49,661 nt of DNA from NCBI GenBank assembly GCA_045612105.1, contig JAZKYL010000064.1, positions 1 to 49,661 of the forward strand, read 5' to 3'. Below are positions 25,763 to 33,367 of the stretch, one piece after another (the first letter of the stretch is position 1; every line of letters begins with the position of its first letter). Under the pieces are notes generated by a model that made no database searches, was not told where the DNA came from, and saw nothing but the letters and a program-made list of their open reading frames with translations. The stretch comes from SVTX01 sp045612105. GTDB lineage: Bacteria > Bacillota > Clostridia > Oscillospirales > CAG-272. The translations under genes were made by a program, and so were the position numbers.

Positions 25763-25982
25763 AATTTGAACCTCCGAATTATAATGTTTTCACATTATAG
25801 CACATTAAAAAAAATAAATCTACTGTTTGGTGAAAAAAGTTCGAAATTTGTCGAGAATTTACACCTTATTCATTTTTGTTCGAAATCTGTCCTGAAAAAT
25901 CAATTTTAGCACCATTCTGTGTTTCAAATCTGTCAATCAAGCTGTGCTATACTGTTATCATCACATTGAGAGGAGAAAAAAT
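25763..25982. promoter_or_regulatory. Divergent promoter region with three direct repeats
   Basis: Extended -10 elements TGCTATAAT (minus, near 25793-25801) and TGCTATACT (plus, near 25945-25953) face away from each other. Between them GTTYGAAATYTGTC occurs at 25839-25853 and 25878-25892, with a close variant at 25921-25935, spaced 39 and 43 bases apart. This resembles an array of same-orientation operator sites. Confidence 0.5.
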
Positions 25983-26456
25983 ATGATCCAATACGGTATT
26001 TTTGATGAAAACGGAAAGGTAGTTGCGGAATTTGAAACGATTGAGGCAGGACTTGAGGCATTGTGGGAAATGAATGACGGAGAAATAAAGTCTTACGGTC
26101 CCGGTCCCGAGCCTGCCTATTACACCGAGCATTATGACCTTGTGCGCGGTCTTTATTCGCGTGTTTGCAAAGGTAAATCCGAATTAAAATTTAAGGACGG
26201 CGCGCCTGTGGAGTCGATTTCGGCTGAAAAGCTTGGCATTATCCTGTCCTATGAGCCCTGCGACGAGCTTGAGGATCTGCTCGTAACCCTTGATGTAGAT
26301 AAAGCACGTTCTTTGTACGATAGCTTTCCCACTCCGCCGCTAACCTGGAATGAAGACACACGCACGATGACGGTTGAGTTCTATTACCTCGAAACCGAGA
26401 ACACCACGGACGGAGATATGGCGCTTTATTATAAGTGCGCTCCGTTCATGTGCTAA
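25983..26456 (+). CDS. Hypothetical acidic cytoplasmic protein
   Basis: The 157-residue protein begins at ATG 25983 with GAGGAG nine bases upstream. The N-terminus MIQYGIFDENGKVVAEFETI looks like a small beta-hairpin domain; the rest is rich in Asp, Glu and Tyr (EIKSYGPGPEPAYYTEHYDL; TRTMTVEFYYLE). No family was recognised. It may be a single-gene unit with its own extended -10 promoter, possibly controlled by the neighbouring HTH protein. Confidence 0.65.
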   Translation: MIQYGIFDENGKVVAEFETIEAGLEALWEMNDGEIKSYGPGPEPAYYTEHYDLVRGLYSRVCKGKSELKFKDGAPVESISAEKLGIILSYEPCDELEDLLVTLDVDKARSLYDSFPTPPLTWNEDTRTMTVEFYYLETENTTDGDMALYYKCAPFMC

Positions 26457-26514
26457 ATTTATCACACACCTTGTAGTATAATAATTAAAAAATAAACTAA
26501 TAGAGGTATCTGAT

Positions 26515-26847
26515 ATGATGATTAAAAAAAGAAATTTTGACTTTGACAACACTTGGCCAGACGATGAGGTACCACTAGAAACATGCAATATGTGCGGTAA
26601 AAATTTCGATTATTGGGATTTTGAAGAAAATTTCCGATTTAATCACCGCTTTGGATACGGATCAAAGTACGATTTCTACCATCTTGATCTGAATCTCTGT
26701 TGTGAGTGTACAGGCAAAGTCTTAGATTGGCTTTTGCCGCAATGTAAAATTGACCCTATGACGTTTGACCCGGAACCGGTGTCGTTCCCACCTGCTACGG
26801 ATGAAGAGCTTGACGAAATATATCGCGAACAATCCGAGCAAAAGTAA
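26515..26847 (+). CDS. Small protein with Cys pairs (zinc-binding-like)
   Basis: The 110-residue product begins at tandem ATG codons with AGAGG upstream. CNMCGKNFDYWDF and LDLNLCCECTGKVLDWLLPQ give CxxC and CCxC pairs consistent with one zinc site, followed by an acidic tail. TATAAT at about 26480 is a probable -10. The family is unknown. Confidence 0.6.
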   Translation: MMIKKRNFDFDNTWPDDEVPLETCNMCGKNFDYWDFEENFRFNHRFGYGSKYDFYHLDLNLCCECTGKVLDWLLPQCKIDPMTFDPEPVSFPPATDEELDEIYREQSEQK

Positions 26848-26923
26848 ACATCGTTTGTGTCGCAAATTTGTCTTTGGGAAAAGAGTATAATGAGTAGTGT
26901 AATAAAAATTAAAGGAGAATGTT

Positions 26924-27727
26924 ATGGAAAATCAAAATGTTGTTATTGTCAAGCACCACCCCCGCCCCATCACTCTCTCGAATCCGTTTTATACCAACCA
27001 GTGTCCCGACATCGCGGAGCGAGTAGTCATCAACCTGACATCCCGTAACCCCGACCGCAGCTTTGCGGAGCAGGTCAGTCCGTTCTACGTTGGCCCTGTT
27101 ATCGGGACTGATGGAGCCTCGGCTGATAGACTCGAGGTGTTCTGGCAGGTGGGTAAGGTATTTCCTCATCACGATACCGCCGGACAACCCAATGCTGCCT
27201 ACTTCAATTATAGGGAGAAGATGTATTCTGCCGAGCCCGGCGAGCTTTCTAAGCCGGAGATGCGCCACCCTTACCGTAAGTTTGGCTATGAGGCCGACGA
27301 TGTGCTCTACTGGGCGTATTGGAACGCCGAAAAGGGGGAGTATGAGCGTCTGTCTTACCTCGAGGCTCGTAAAAAAGTTTACGTTCCCGAATACGCAAAA
27401 CTGGTTGCGGATAGCGACGCTTTGAAGTGGTTGAAATCCCTGCTTGATGACGGAAAAAAGATTGCTCTGCTCGACTTTGATGGCTTTAATTATTATAATG
27501 AGGAGGCCATGAAGGTTCGTTATCGAGCATACGTAAATAAGTGTAGAAAGGAAAAACGTCCGATCCTTATGAGCGAAAAGGATTTTACGGATATTAAGGA
27601 TATGAAATCCGCCGTGAACTTCGCCTACACTCCCGTGGGTCACGCGTTCGTAGTTAAGACGCTTCTTCAGAGCGACCTTGAGGTCAAGGGCGGTAATGTC
27701 ATAGACCACCTTGGAATGTTGGCTTGA
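26924..27727 (+). CDS. Hypothetical protein, possibly NADAR-unrelated orphan family
   Basis: The 267-residue protein starts with MENQNVVIVKHHPRPITLSN and an AAAGGAG site. Conserved-looking blocks are VGPVIGTDGASADRLEVFWQ, GKVFPHHDTAGQPN then YFNYREKMY, and a C-terminal VNFAYTPVGHAFVVKTLLQ. No membrane helix or signal peptide is present. The mix of invariant-looking His, Tyr and Trp suggests an enzyme-like fold, but no family can be named. TATAAT lies about 25 bases upstream of the ribosome site, so it is probably monocistronic. Confidence 0.6.
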   Translation: MENQNVVIVKHHPRPITLSNPFYTNQCPDIAERVVINLTSRNPDRSFAEQVSPFYVGPVIGTDGASADRLEVFWQVGKVFPHHDTAGQPNAAYFNYREKMYSAEPGELSKPEMRHPYRKFGYEADDVLYWAYWNAEKGEYERLSYLEARKKVYVPEYAKLVADSDALKWLKSLLDDGKKIALLDFDGFNYYNEEAMKVRYRAYVNKCRKEKRPILMSEKDFTDIKDMKSAVNFAYTPVGHAFVVKTLLQSDLEVKGGNVIDHLGMLA

Positions 27728-27737
27728 TGATAAAAAA

Positions 27738-27756
27738 GGCGGGGCTCTGCCCCGCC
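27738..27756. other. GC-rich hairpin after gene 26924-27727
   Basis: GGCGGGG and CCCCGCC pair around CTCTG ten bases after the stop. No T-tract follows on the plus strand, but six T residues follow on the minus, so termination of the plus-strand gene is only possible, not clear. Confidence 0.5.
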
Positions 27757-27773
27757 AAGTCTCACGCAAACGA

Positions 27774-27802
27774 TTGACTTAAACCGAAAATCGTAGTATT
27801 AT
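27774..27802 (+). promoter_or_regulatory. Promoter of the Sel1-like gene
   Basis: TTGACT and TATTAT separated by 17 bases, ending 31 bases before the ATG at 27834. Confidence 0.65.
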
Positions 27803-27833
27803 AAAGTTAATAAGACAAAAAAGGAGCGCAAAT

Positions 27834-29027
27834 ATGGAAAAAGAAATTACCGTGAATAATGAGAATATAGAGGAAGAATATTTTGACGATTCTTTTTATG
27901 AAATGGACCTTAATGATAAAATTCACATTTTGAAGAAAAATCCTGAAAAGAAAATTTCACCCAATGATGTTGAAACCACATATTTTTGGAAGTTAAGTCA
28001 AACACTCACTGAAGCGAGCGAGAAAGAACTTTCGATAAAAATATTGGAGCTTTATTACAACGCAGTAATTGAAGCTCAAAGAGAACTGTTTTATCGACGA
28101 GTTCGTCCTTGCATTGACGCGATCTACGCCTACGGCATGCACCTTCTTGGCAACAAGATTACCCCTGCAGATGAGCTATCGGACAAGCTCATACACCTTT
28201 TCGTTGAGCTGTGTATAATGAATATGGCAATCTATGCAGAGGAAGTAGATGAGGTGTTGGAGAGATTCCCTCAATATGCCGAATTGTTTGATCTTCTGCC
28301 TGAGCTCTCATACGCAGATGACGATGCCATCTTCCCTCAGCTCCTTTGTAATATCGGTTGGGCATTTCAAAGAGGAACCAAAAAGCTTGAAAAGAACCCT
28401 GAAAAGGCACTTGAATTTTTCTTGGCAGGTGCTGAGCTTGATTACGAGCACAGATACGCTCTTTGGCCTCGGGCAAAAGCAGGCGACTGCGCATTTGAGG
28501 CTGCCGTGTGCTTTATGAAAGGAATTGGCGTTGAGAAAAATTTTGATGACGCTCTTAAATATTTTGAATTGGGCGCACATGGCTACGGCGAGCGAGCTGT
28601 GCCTGCGATGGCAGACATCTATCTTGATCCGGAATTTGAATGGGAGGAGTATTTTGAAAACGACGAGGATCGCCATCTTGCAGCATTTTCCTCGTTTAAC
28701 GTAAGAGTGCGAAGTTTTGATGGTAGCTATATGAAGCCTGCTACTCACTATACAAGCGAGGACTGGGATTGCTATCTCGATGATTACGACGAAGATGAAA
28801 AGGAAAAGCAGCACGAACTCTTTATGGCTCGCCTTGAAAACTATGCAAGTTCGGGCTCTTACAAAGCGGCAAGGTGTCTTGCCCTCGCCTATGAGGAAGG
28901 AATCCTCGTGGAAGAAGACTCGGAACGCGCAAAATACTTCCGTGAAATGGAGGCGTTTTGGTTAGGTAAAACTTTTGAAGCGGACCTTGACGATGAGGAA
29001 GAGTTTGAAGGCGAAGAAAATTTATAA
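27834..29027 (+). CDS. Sel1/TPR-repeat protein
   Basis: The 397-residue acidic protein has AAGGAG before the ATG. Residues about 175-265 carry Sel1-type repeats: NIGWAFQRGTKKLEKNPEKA then LEFFLAGAELDY; EAAVCFMKGIGVEKNFDDAL then KYFELGAHGYG. A third (YKAARCLALAYEEGILVEED) lies near the C-terminus. Such repeats bind proteins or peptides; no catalytic domain is present. The C-terminus is very acidic. It is monocistronic with its own promoter. Confidence 0.75.
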   Translation: MEKEITVNNENIEEEYFDDSFYEMDLNDKIHILKKNPEKKISPNDVETTYFWKLSQTLTEASEKELSIKILELYYNAVIEAQRELFYRRVRPCIDAIYAYGMHLLGNKITPADELSDKLIHLFVELCIMNMAIYAEEVDEVLERFPQYAELFDLLPELSYADDDAIFPQLLCNIGWAFQRGTKKLEKNPEKALEFFLAGAELDYEHRYALWPRAKAGDCAFEAAVCFMKGIGVEKNFDDALKYFELGAHGYGERAVPAMADIYLDPEFEWEEYFENDEDRHLAAFSSFNVRVRSFDGSYMKPATHYTSEDWDCYLDDYDEDEKEKQHELFMARLENYASSGSYKAARCLALAYEEGILVEEDSERAKYFREMEAFWLGKTFEADLDDEEEFEGEENL

Positions 29028-29137
29028 TGCCATTTTATCATAAATTGTGTCTCCTTTTTGTCGGTATAGATATGCTATACTAAATACAGTTCACATTCCA
29101 CATCACTTTAATATTATCTTATTTGGAGGTATCTATT

Positions 29138-29440
29138 ATGAAGTTACACGAAATCGTATCCGCGCGCTACAACTGTTCTTTTCCCGCAAAGCTCAATAAA
29201 CCTGCCATCGAATATTACAAAAACAACTCACCACATACCCGTTGTCTGTTTATCTTTGAAATGATGGAGTCCTTAAACGATTACACGCTCCACCGCGACG
29301 AGCTTAGGTATATGATAGAGGAGGCCCCCGAGGTATGGGCAGAGTTGTTTGAGGCATATCTCTACGCCGCTTACGAGGATGTAAAGAAAAACGGCAAAAA
29401 GCCGAAGAACCTCGTTATCGTGTTGGATGATGAAGTGTAA
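29138..29440 (+). CDS. Hypothetical 100-residue helical protein
   Basis: ATG 29138 is used because GGAGGT sits directly upstream; the TTG at 29123 would include that site. The product (MKLHEIVSARYNCSF ... LFEAYLYAAYEDVKKNGKKP) is mostly helical, with no membrane or Cys motif. Upstream TGCTATACT at about 29075 is an extended -10. The family is unknown. Confidence 0.6.
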   Translation: MKLHEIVSARYNCSFPAKLNKPAIEYYKNNSPHTRCLFIFEMMESLNDYTLHRDELRYMIEEAPEVWAELFEAYLYAAYEDVKKNGKKPKNLVIVLDDEV

Positions 29441-29458
29441 TGCTTGGTCTTACAAAAC

Positions 29459-29486
29459 TTGACAAAAGACAAAAAAACGATATAAT
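29459..29486 (+). promoter_or_regulatory. Promoter of the long LRR gene
   Basis: Perfect TTGACA and TATAAT with a 16-base spacer, 30 bases before the ATG at 29517. Confidence 0.8.
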
Positions 29487-29516
29487 TAAGTAAATTGGAT
29501 TATTAGGAGATATTTT

Positions 29517-30713
29517 ATGAGTAACATCAAAGATTTTAAAATTGAAAATGGCATACTGACACGCTATAACGGTGAAGATACCGAGGTAGTTATTCCCGAC
29601 GGCGTGTCCATAATCGACGATGGCGCGTTCGAGTATTGCAGAAATATTACTCACGTCCGGATTCCAAATAGCGTGACTATAATCGGAGAAAGCGCGTTCC
29701 ATGACTGCACAAGTCTTACACACGTCGAAATCCCGAACAGCGTAACCTCAATTAAAGATGACGCGTTTAACTATTGCACCAATCTTACAAACATTGAAAT
29801 TCCAAATAGTGTGACCTCAATAGGAGCAGGTGCATTTTCCGTTTGCTCAAGCCTCACGAGCATTAAAATTCCGGACGGTATAACAAAAATCAACAAAACG
29901 ACATTCTCTCTGTGTACTAATCTAAAGAACGTCGAAATGCCCGACAGTATAAGCGAGATCGGTTTTTCGGCCTTCTCTGAATGCAAAGCTCTTACGAGTA
30001 TTGAAATTCCAAGCAGTGTGACCTTGATTGACGATTTCGCTTTTTTGTGCTGTTCAAGCCTTACGAGTGTAACGATCCCCAATAGTGTCAAAAAAATTGG
30101 ACGTCATGCGTTCTCCTGTTGTTCACGCCTTACAAACTTTGAAATCCCGGACAGTATTACCGAGATCAGTGACTGTTTGTTTGCGGACTGCACAGCCCTT
30201 GCAAGTATAGAAATACCAAGTAGTGTAATCTCAATCGGTGAATCTGCATTTCGTGGTTGCTCAAGCCTTACGAATATCAAGATTCCAAGTAGTGTGAGTT
30301 CAATCGGAAAGTGTGCATTTCATTCTTGCTCAAGTCTTATGGATATTGAACTTCCGAGCAATATTACCAAAATCGCTTACGCTACATTCTGTGAATGCAT
30401 CAGCCTTACGAACATCAAGATTCCAAACAGTGTAACCGAGATCGGTATGGAGGCATTCTATTATTGCGAAAATCTTAATAGCATTGAGATTCCAAGCAGT
30501 GTAACTAAGATTGATGCTTATGCGTTCTATTGTTGCGCATGCCTTAAGAGTATAGCGATTCCAAGCAGTGTAATCGAATTCGGTGCGGAGGTCTTTAATG
30601 GTTGTTTGAACCTTACTGTTACAACCCCCAAAGACAGTTTCGCGGCAGAGGTGATCGAATTGTATAAGACAAAGTATCAGATGTGGCTCGACATTAAGGT
30701 GAATTTGATATAA
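29517..30713 (+). CDS. BspA-type LRR protein with 15 tandem repeats
   Basis: The 398-residue protein consists of a short cap (about 30 residues), fifteen 23-residue repeats of the form IGESAFHDCTSLTHVEIPNS (residues 31-375), and a C-terminal cap ending YQMWLDIKVNLI. The repeats are very regular, with Cys and Phe at fixed core positions. There is no signal peptide, unlike most secreted BspA proteins, so it is likely cytoplasmic. It is monocistronic with a near-consensus promoter. The repeat DNA is similar enough to allow recombination-driven changes in repeat number. Confidence 0.88.
   Translation: MSNIKDFKIENGILTRYNGEDTEVVIPDGVSIIDDGAFEYCRNITHVRIPNSVTIIGESAFHDCTSLTHVEIPNSVTSIKDDAFNYCTNLTNIEIPNSVTSIGAGAFSVCSSLTSIKIPDGITKINKTTFSLCTNLKNVEMPDSISEIGFSAFSECKALTSIEIPSSVTLIDDFAFLCCSSLTSVTIPNSVKKIGRHAFSCCSRLTNFEIPDSITEISDCLFADCTALASIEIPSSVISIGESAFRGCSSLTNIKIPSSVSSIGKCAFHSCSSLMDIELPSNITKIAYATFCECISLTNIKIPNSVTEIGMEAFYYCENLNSIEIPSSVTKIDAYAFYCCACLKSIAIPSSVIEFGAEVFNGCLNLTVTTPKDSFAAEVIELYKTKYQMWLDIKVNLI
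29607..30641 (+). repeat. Fifteen tandem 69-bp coding repeats
   Basis: In-frame units of 69 bases within the LRR gene share blocks such as ATTCCAAGCAGTGTAA. Copies differ at surface-facing positions more than at core positions. Confidence 0.85.
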
Positions 30714-30749
30714 AGCGATATACCTTGTTATTGCGTTGGATGACGAGCG

Positions 30750-30778
30750 TTGACAGAATTTGTAAGATATGGTATAAT
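30750..30778 (+). promoter_or_regulatory. Promoter of gene 30833
   Basis: Perfect TTGACA and TATAAT with a 17-base spacer. Confidence 0.85.
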
Positions 30779-30832
30779 AAATTTAGCGTATAATCTTAAT
30801 TTTAAATTATTTTTAATTAAAGGAGAAAGAAA

Positions 30833-31456
30833 ATGTTTAATCAAAATCTAAATGGTTGGTACAATCATTTTTGTAATGACTGCGACAACTTACAAGATGT
30901 ATCTGAAATCATTTCCAACGCAGTTTCACTGTCCTATCGATCTTCCATTCAACACGCTTTATGGAAAGACGGAAAACATGTTGGATTTGACGGTATGATA
31001 AGAGAGAAAAATATGGCAAAAGCAGAATGTGAAATATATCTCTCAGCATTCCTGAATGAAGTTATTCATATGACCGATGAAAATGCTTTGTTTGAGCGTA
31101 TTCAACAGGCTTGGGATGATATTCGAACAATTTATCATAATAACGGAATTACTTGGTATACCTACGGAAACGCACAAAAATGGACTGCGATGTCTATAAA
31201 ATACTGCTTTGTAATTGCGTATAGAAATAACATGCTCGATCGCTCTCACATCTTTTTAAAGATATGTTTCCCTGTAGATCGCATTATGATGAACTCTGTG
31301 GTTAACGATTTCGGTCTTGCAGGGGTATCTCCCACCTGGTCTCAATGCGACGATAAGCAACAGTTTATCGACTACATAACCAATCTAAAATCCATTGTAA
31401 ATGCAAGAAACGAAGACCTTTTAGAGTATGAGATAAAAAAGTGGGAAACCAACTAA
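30833..31456 (+). CDS. Hypothetical helical cytoplasmic protein
   Basis: The 207-residue protein begins MFNQNLNGWYNHFCNDCDNL with AAAGGAG upstream. It is mainly helical and rich in Asn, Trp and Tyr, and contains NGITWYTYGNAQKWTAMSIK and a C-terminal DYITNLKSIVNARNEDLLEY. No family, Cys cluster or membrane helix was recognised. A tRNA-like relic begins just after its stop, so the gene lies at the edge of a probable integration region. Confidence 0.65.
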   Translation: MFNQNLNGWYNHFCNDCDNLQDVSEIISNAVSLSYRSSIQHALWKDGKHVGFDGMIREKNMAKAECEIYLSAFLNEVIHMTDENALFERIQQAWDDIRTIYHNNGITWYTYGNAQKWTAMSIKYCFVIAYRNNMLDRSHIFLKICFPVDRIMMNSVVNDFGLAGVSPTWSQCDDKQQFIDYITNLKSIVNARNEDLLEYEIKKWETN

Positions 31457-31483
31457 TACCCTTCACCAAGGTGACATTACCAT

Positions 31484-31534
31484 CAGGTTCTAGTGAGGTT
31501 ACCTTCGTGCAGGTTCAAGTCCTGTTATCCTACT
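31484..31534 (+). other. tRNA 3'-half relic (long-variable-arm type)
   Basis: CAGGTTCTAGTG, then a short variable-arm hairpin AGG-TTA-CCT, then GTGCAGG-TTCAAGT-CCTG (a T-arm with the canonical TTCAAGTC) and TTATCCTAC read like the 3' half of a tRNA-Leu/Ser/Tyr-type molecule. No D-arm or matching 5' acceptor strand is found upstream, and position 73 would be C. It is therefore a relic or attachment-site remnant, not a functional tRNA. Confidence 0.45.
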
Positions 31535-31538
31535 ATCG

Positions 31539-31571
31539 AACAAGGCTGACCAATATAGTCAGCCTTGTTTG
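31539..31571 (+). terminator. Terminator after the tRNA-like relic
   Basis: AACAAGGCTGAC and GTCAGCCTTGTT form a 12-bp stem with seven loop bases, followed by TTTGC. Confidence 0.8.
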
Positions 31572-31681
31572 CTTTATAAGATTATTTATTGTAGAATATC
31601 CAACCCTGATAACTCTAAATCGCAATAATTCCGCTCAAGCATAAAAATCCCAGACTCTTTACTGCATAAAGCAAAACCTCA

Positions 31682-31781
31682 ATCTGTTTGAAAGAGTAAG
31701 ATTGGCGACGCCCTCCGTCTTGCTCAGGACTCGATGAACTCGAAGAATTTCTACGCGATAAACCCGAGCTTTGACAGGTAA
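31682..31781 (+). repeat. 100-bp dispersed element, copy B
   Basis: It aligns gap-free with copies A and C. The frame reads KSKIGDALRLAQDS, then MNSKNFYAINPSFDR and stop; ATG 31734 is preceded by AGGA. It lies in the 31457-32040 gene-free stretch, together with the tRNA relic and two hairpins. The reverse-strand ORF over it has no support of its own. Confidence 0.8.
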
Positions 31782-31812
31782 AATCAGAGTGTCACGCAAA
31801 TTAAGCATATTT

Positions 31813-31841
31813 ATAATCCCGTGCCTGAGGTGCGGGATTAT
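31813..31841 (+). terminator. Hairpin after repeat copy B
   Basis: ATAATCCCG and CGGGATTAT pair around 11 bases, with an outer AGCATA/TGCT extension. The T-tract is weak (CTATTTAATAT). Confidence 0.55.
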
Positions 31842-31969
31842 GCTATTTAATATAGTTATTAACAACTTTACATTTCTATAATAAATTATATCATACCGTC
31901 GGTTCTATCTTAAAATAAAACCATGAGCTTCTCGCATTTTTAAAAATTCCACCATTCCTTTAAAAGCTC

Positions 31970-31998
31970 TTGAATTTTTCATATTTTTGTGGTAAAAT
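31970..31998 (+). promoter_or_regulatory. Promoter of the LysR gene
   Basis: TTGAAT and TAAAAT with 17-base spacing, 42 bases before the ATG at 32041. Confidence 0.7.
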
Positions 31999-32040
31999 AT
32001 ATTTAACGTGCAAATATCAATTTTAGGAGGTCATCGCCCA

Positions 32041-32964
32041 ATGAATATTCTCCATATGAAATATGCCGTTGAGGTAGCAAAATTAGGTTCGCTCAACAAA
32101 GCGGCAGAGACACTTTTAATTGCACAACCAAATATCAGCCGTTCTATCAAGGAGCTTGAAGCCGATCTTGGTATTACGATCTTTCAGCGAAGCGCAAAAG
32201 GAATGGTTTTGACTCCCGACGGCGAGGAGTTTATGGATTATGCGCGTGATATTCTTCACCGTATCGATAAGATCGAGCAGTCCTATCGTGACGGCTCGCA
32301 TAAAAAGCGTAAATTTTCAATCTCTGTTCCTCGTGCGTGCTATATTTCTGCGGCACTTGCAGAGTTCTCAAAGAATATCGGAGACTCCGACGTAGAAATA
32401 TACTATAAGGAAACGAACTCCAAGAAGACCATCAAGAAGCTTTCGGAGAATGAATACAAGCTCGGCATCATCCGTTATTCCGAAAACTACGACAAGTATT
32501 ACAAGACGATGCTTGAGGAAAAGGGTTTTGCCTACGAGTTGGTTGCCGAGTTCTCCTACGTTCTGATTATGAGCCGAGATAATCCTCTCGCCGAGAAGGA
32601 AACGATTACCTATGAGGATCTGTCCTCTTATATTGAGATCGCTCACGCTGACCCATACGTTCCTACGCTTTCGATGTCAAAGGTATTCCGTGAGGAGCTT
32701 CCTGATAACATTGGTCAGAGAATATTTGTGTTTGAAAGAGCAAGTCAATTTGACCTTCTCTCAGAGAACCCGAAAACCTTCATGTGGGTATCTCCCGCAT
32801 CGCAACAAATACTTGACAGATATAATCTTGTTCAGCGCGTATGCGAAGGAAATAAGAGGGTATATAAAGATGTTCTTATATACCATAAAGGATACAAGCT
32901 CACCAAGCTCGATAAGGATTTCATTACCGCGCTCTGTGATGCGAGAAGGAAATTCGTCAAGTAA
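32041..32964 (+). CDS. LysR-family transcriptional regulator
   Basis: The 307-residue regulator has an N-terminal winged helix-turn-helix (MNILHMKYAVEVAKLGSLNK; AAETLLIAQPNISRSIKELE; LGITIFQRSAKGMVLTPDGE) and a periplasmic-binding-like effector domain (about 90-300). ATG 32041 is chosen because AGGAGGT lies ten bases upstream. It is transcribed alone towards rex-adhE and followed by a terminator. The regulated genes and effector cannot be told; LysR proteins are often divergent from their targets but here no divergent gene is present. Confidence 0.92.
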   Translation: MNILHMKYAVEVAKLGSLNKAAETLLIAQPNISRSIKELEADLGITIFQRSAKGMVLTPDGEEFMDYARDILHRIDKIEQSYRDGSHKKRKFSISVPRACYISAALAEFSKNIGDSDVEIYYKETNSKKTIKKLSENEYKLGIIRYSENYDKYYKTMLEEKGFAYELVAEFSYVLIMSRDNPLAEKETITYEDLSSYIEIAHADPYVPTLSMSKVFREELPDNIGQRIFVFERASQFDLLSENPKTFMWVSPASQQILDRYNLVQRVCEGNKRVYKDVLIYHKGYKLTKLDKDFITALCDARRKFVK

Positions 32965-32978
32965 TATATTTAATAATG

Positions 32979-33004
32979 ATGGCTTTGCAGAAATGCGGAG
33001 CCAT
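32979..33004 (+). terminator. Terminator of the LysR gene
   Basis: ATGGCTTTGCA and TGCGGAGCCAT pair through G-U wobbles and are followed by TTTTCCT, 15 bases after the stop codon. Confidence 0.65.
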
Positions 33005-33094
33005 TTTCCTATTGATGCATCACATATCGATATTGATGATATGATTATTCCCGACCTTATTTTAACAAAATTCATTATTTTTCACTCAAGGTAT

Positions 33095-33123
33095 TGCATT
33101 TTATCAAAAAATCTGTTAAAATG
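33095..33123 (+). promoter_or_regulatory. Promoter of a short leader or small RNA
   Basis: TTGCAT and TAAAAT with a 17-base spacer; no large gene follows before a strong terminator at 33209-33246. Confidence 0.65.
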
Positions 33124-33129
33124 ATTGTA

Positions 33130-33246
33130 TAAAACAAAATTGGAGTGAACGATCATGCTTCTACGGTCACGTCCCCCTCTTTTTTCAGAATTTAAAATTA
33201 TATGCGCCAAGCAGTTTCGTCGAAAGGACGAAACTGCTTGTTTTTA
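33130..33246 (+). ncRNA. Short terminated transcript upstream of rex
   Basis: From the promoter at 33095-33123, transcription would end at a 14-bp stem (CAAGCAGTTTCGTC and its complement, 33209-33241) followed by TTTTT, giving about 115 bases. A 31-codon ORF (ATG 33156, GGAGTG upstream; MLLRSRPPLFSEF...) runs through the terminator stem to TGA 33251. It could be a leader peptide with attenuator for rex-adhE or a free small RNA. No known class was recognised. Confidence 0.45.
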
Positions 33247-33259
33247 TTGATACGTTATT

Positions 33260-33340
33260 TATCGATTATGGTTATATCGATAATCATAATACCGATATAA
33301 CATTTTAATTATTCCCAAGAAATAAAATATATGATAGAAT
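33260..33340 (+). promoter_or_regulatory. rex promoter with upstream palindrome
   Basis: TTCCCA (33312) and TAGAAT (33335) are 17 bases apart, with TG before the -10. Upstream, TTATCGAT and ATCGATAA (33260-33284) form a perfect 8-bp dyad. A canonical Rex box (TTGTTAA-N4-TTAACAA) was not found. Confidence 0.5.
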
Positions 33341-33367
33341 ATGGACAGAAAATCAAGGAGGTGGCAA

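Noticed and set aside
29607..30641. CRISPR-like periodic repeats
   Set aside because: The 69-bp periodicity is in-frame LRR coding sequence; no short identical repeats with unique spacers are present anywhere in the window.
31441..31534. Complete tRNA gene starting within the end of gene 30833
   Set aside because: The 5' part shows only a partial acceptor match, no D-arm and no matching anticodon stem.
31659..31865. 68-codon minus-strand ORF over repeat copy B
   Set aside because: No ribosome site; the region is explained by the repeat and hairpin.
33080..33145. Possible Rex box around CTGTTAAAATGATTGTAT
   Set aside because: Only one half-site resembles TTGTTAA; the second half does not match TTAACAA.
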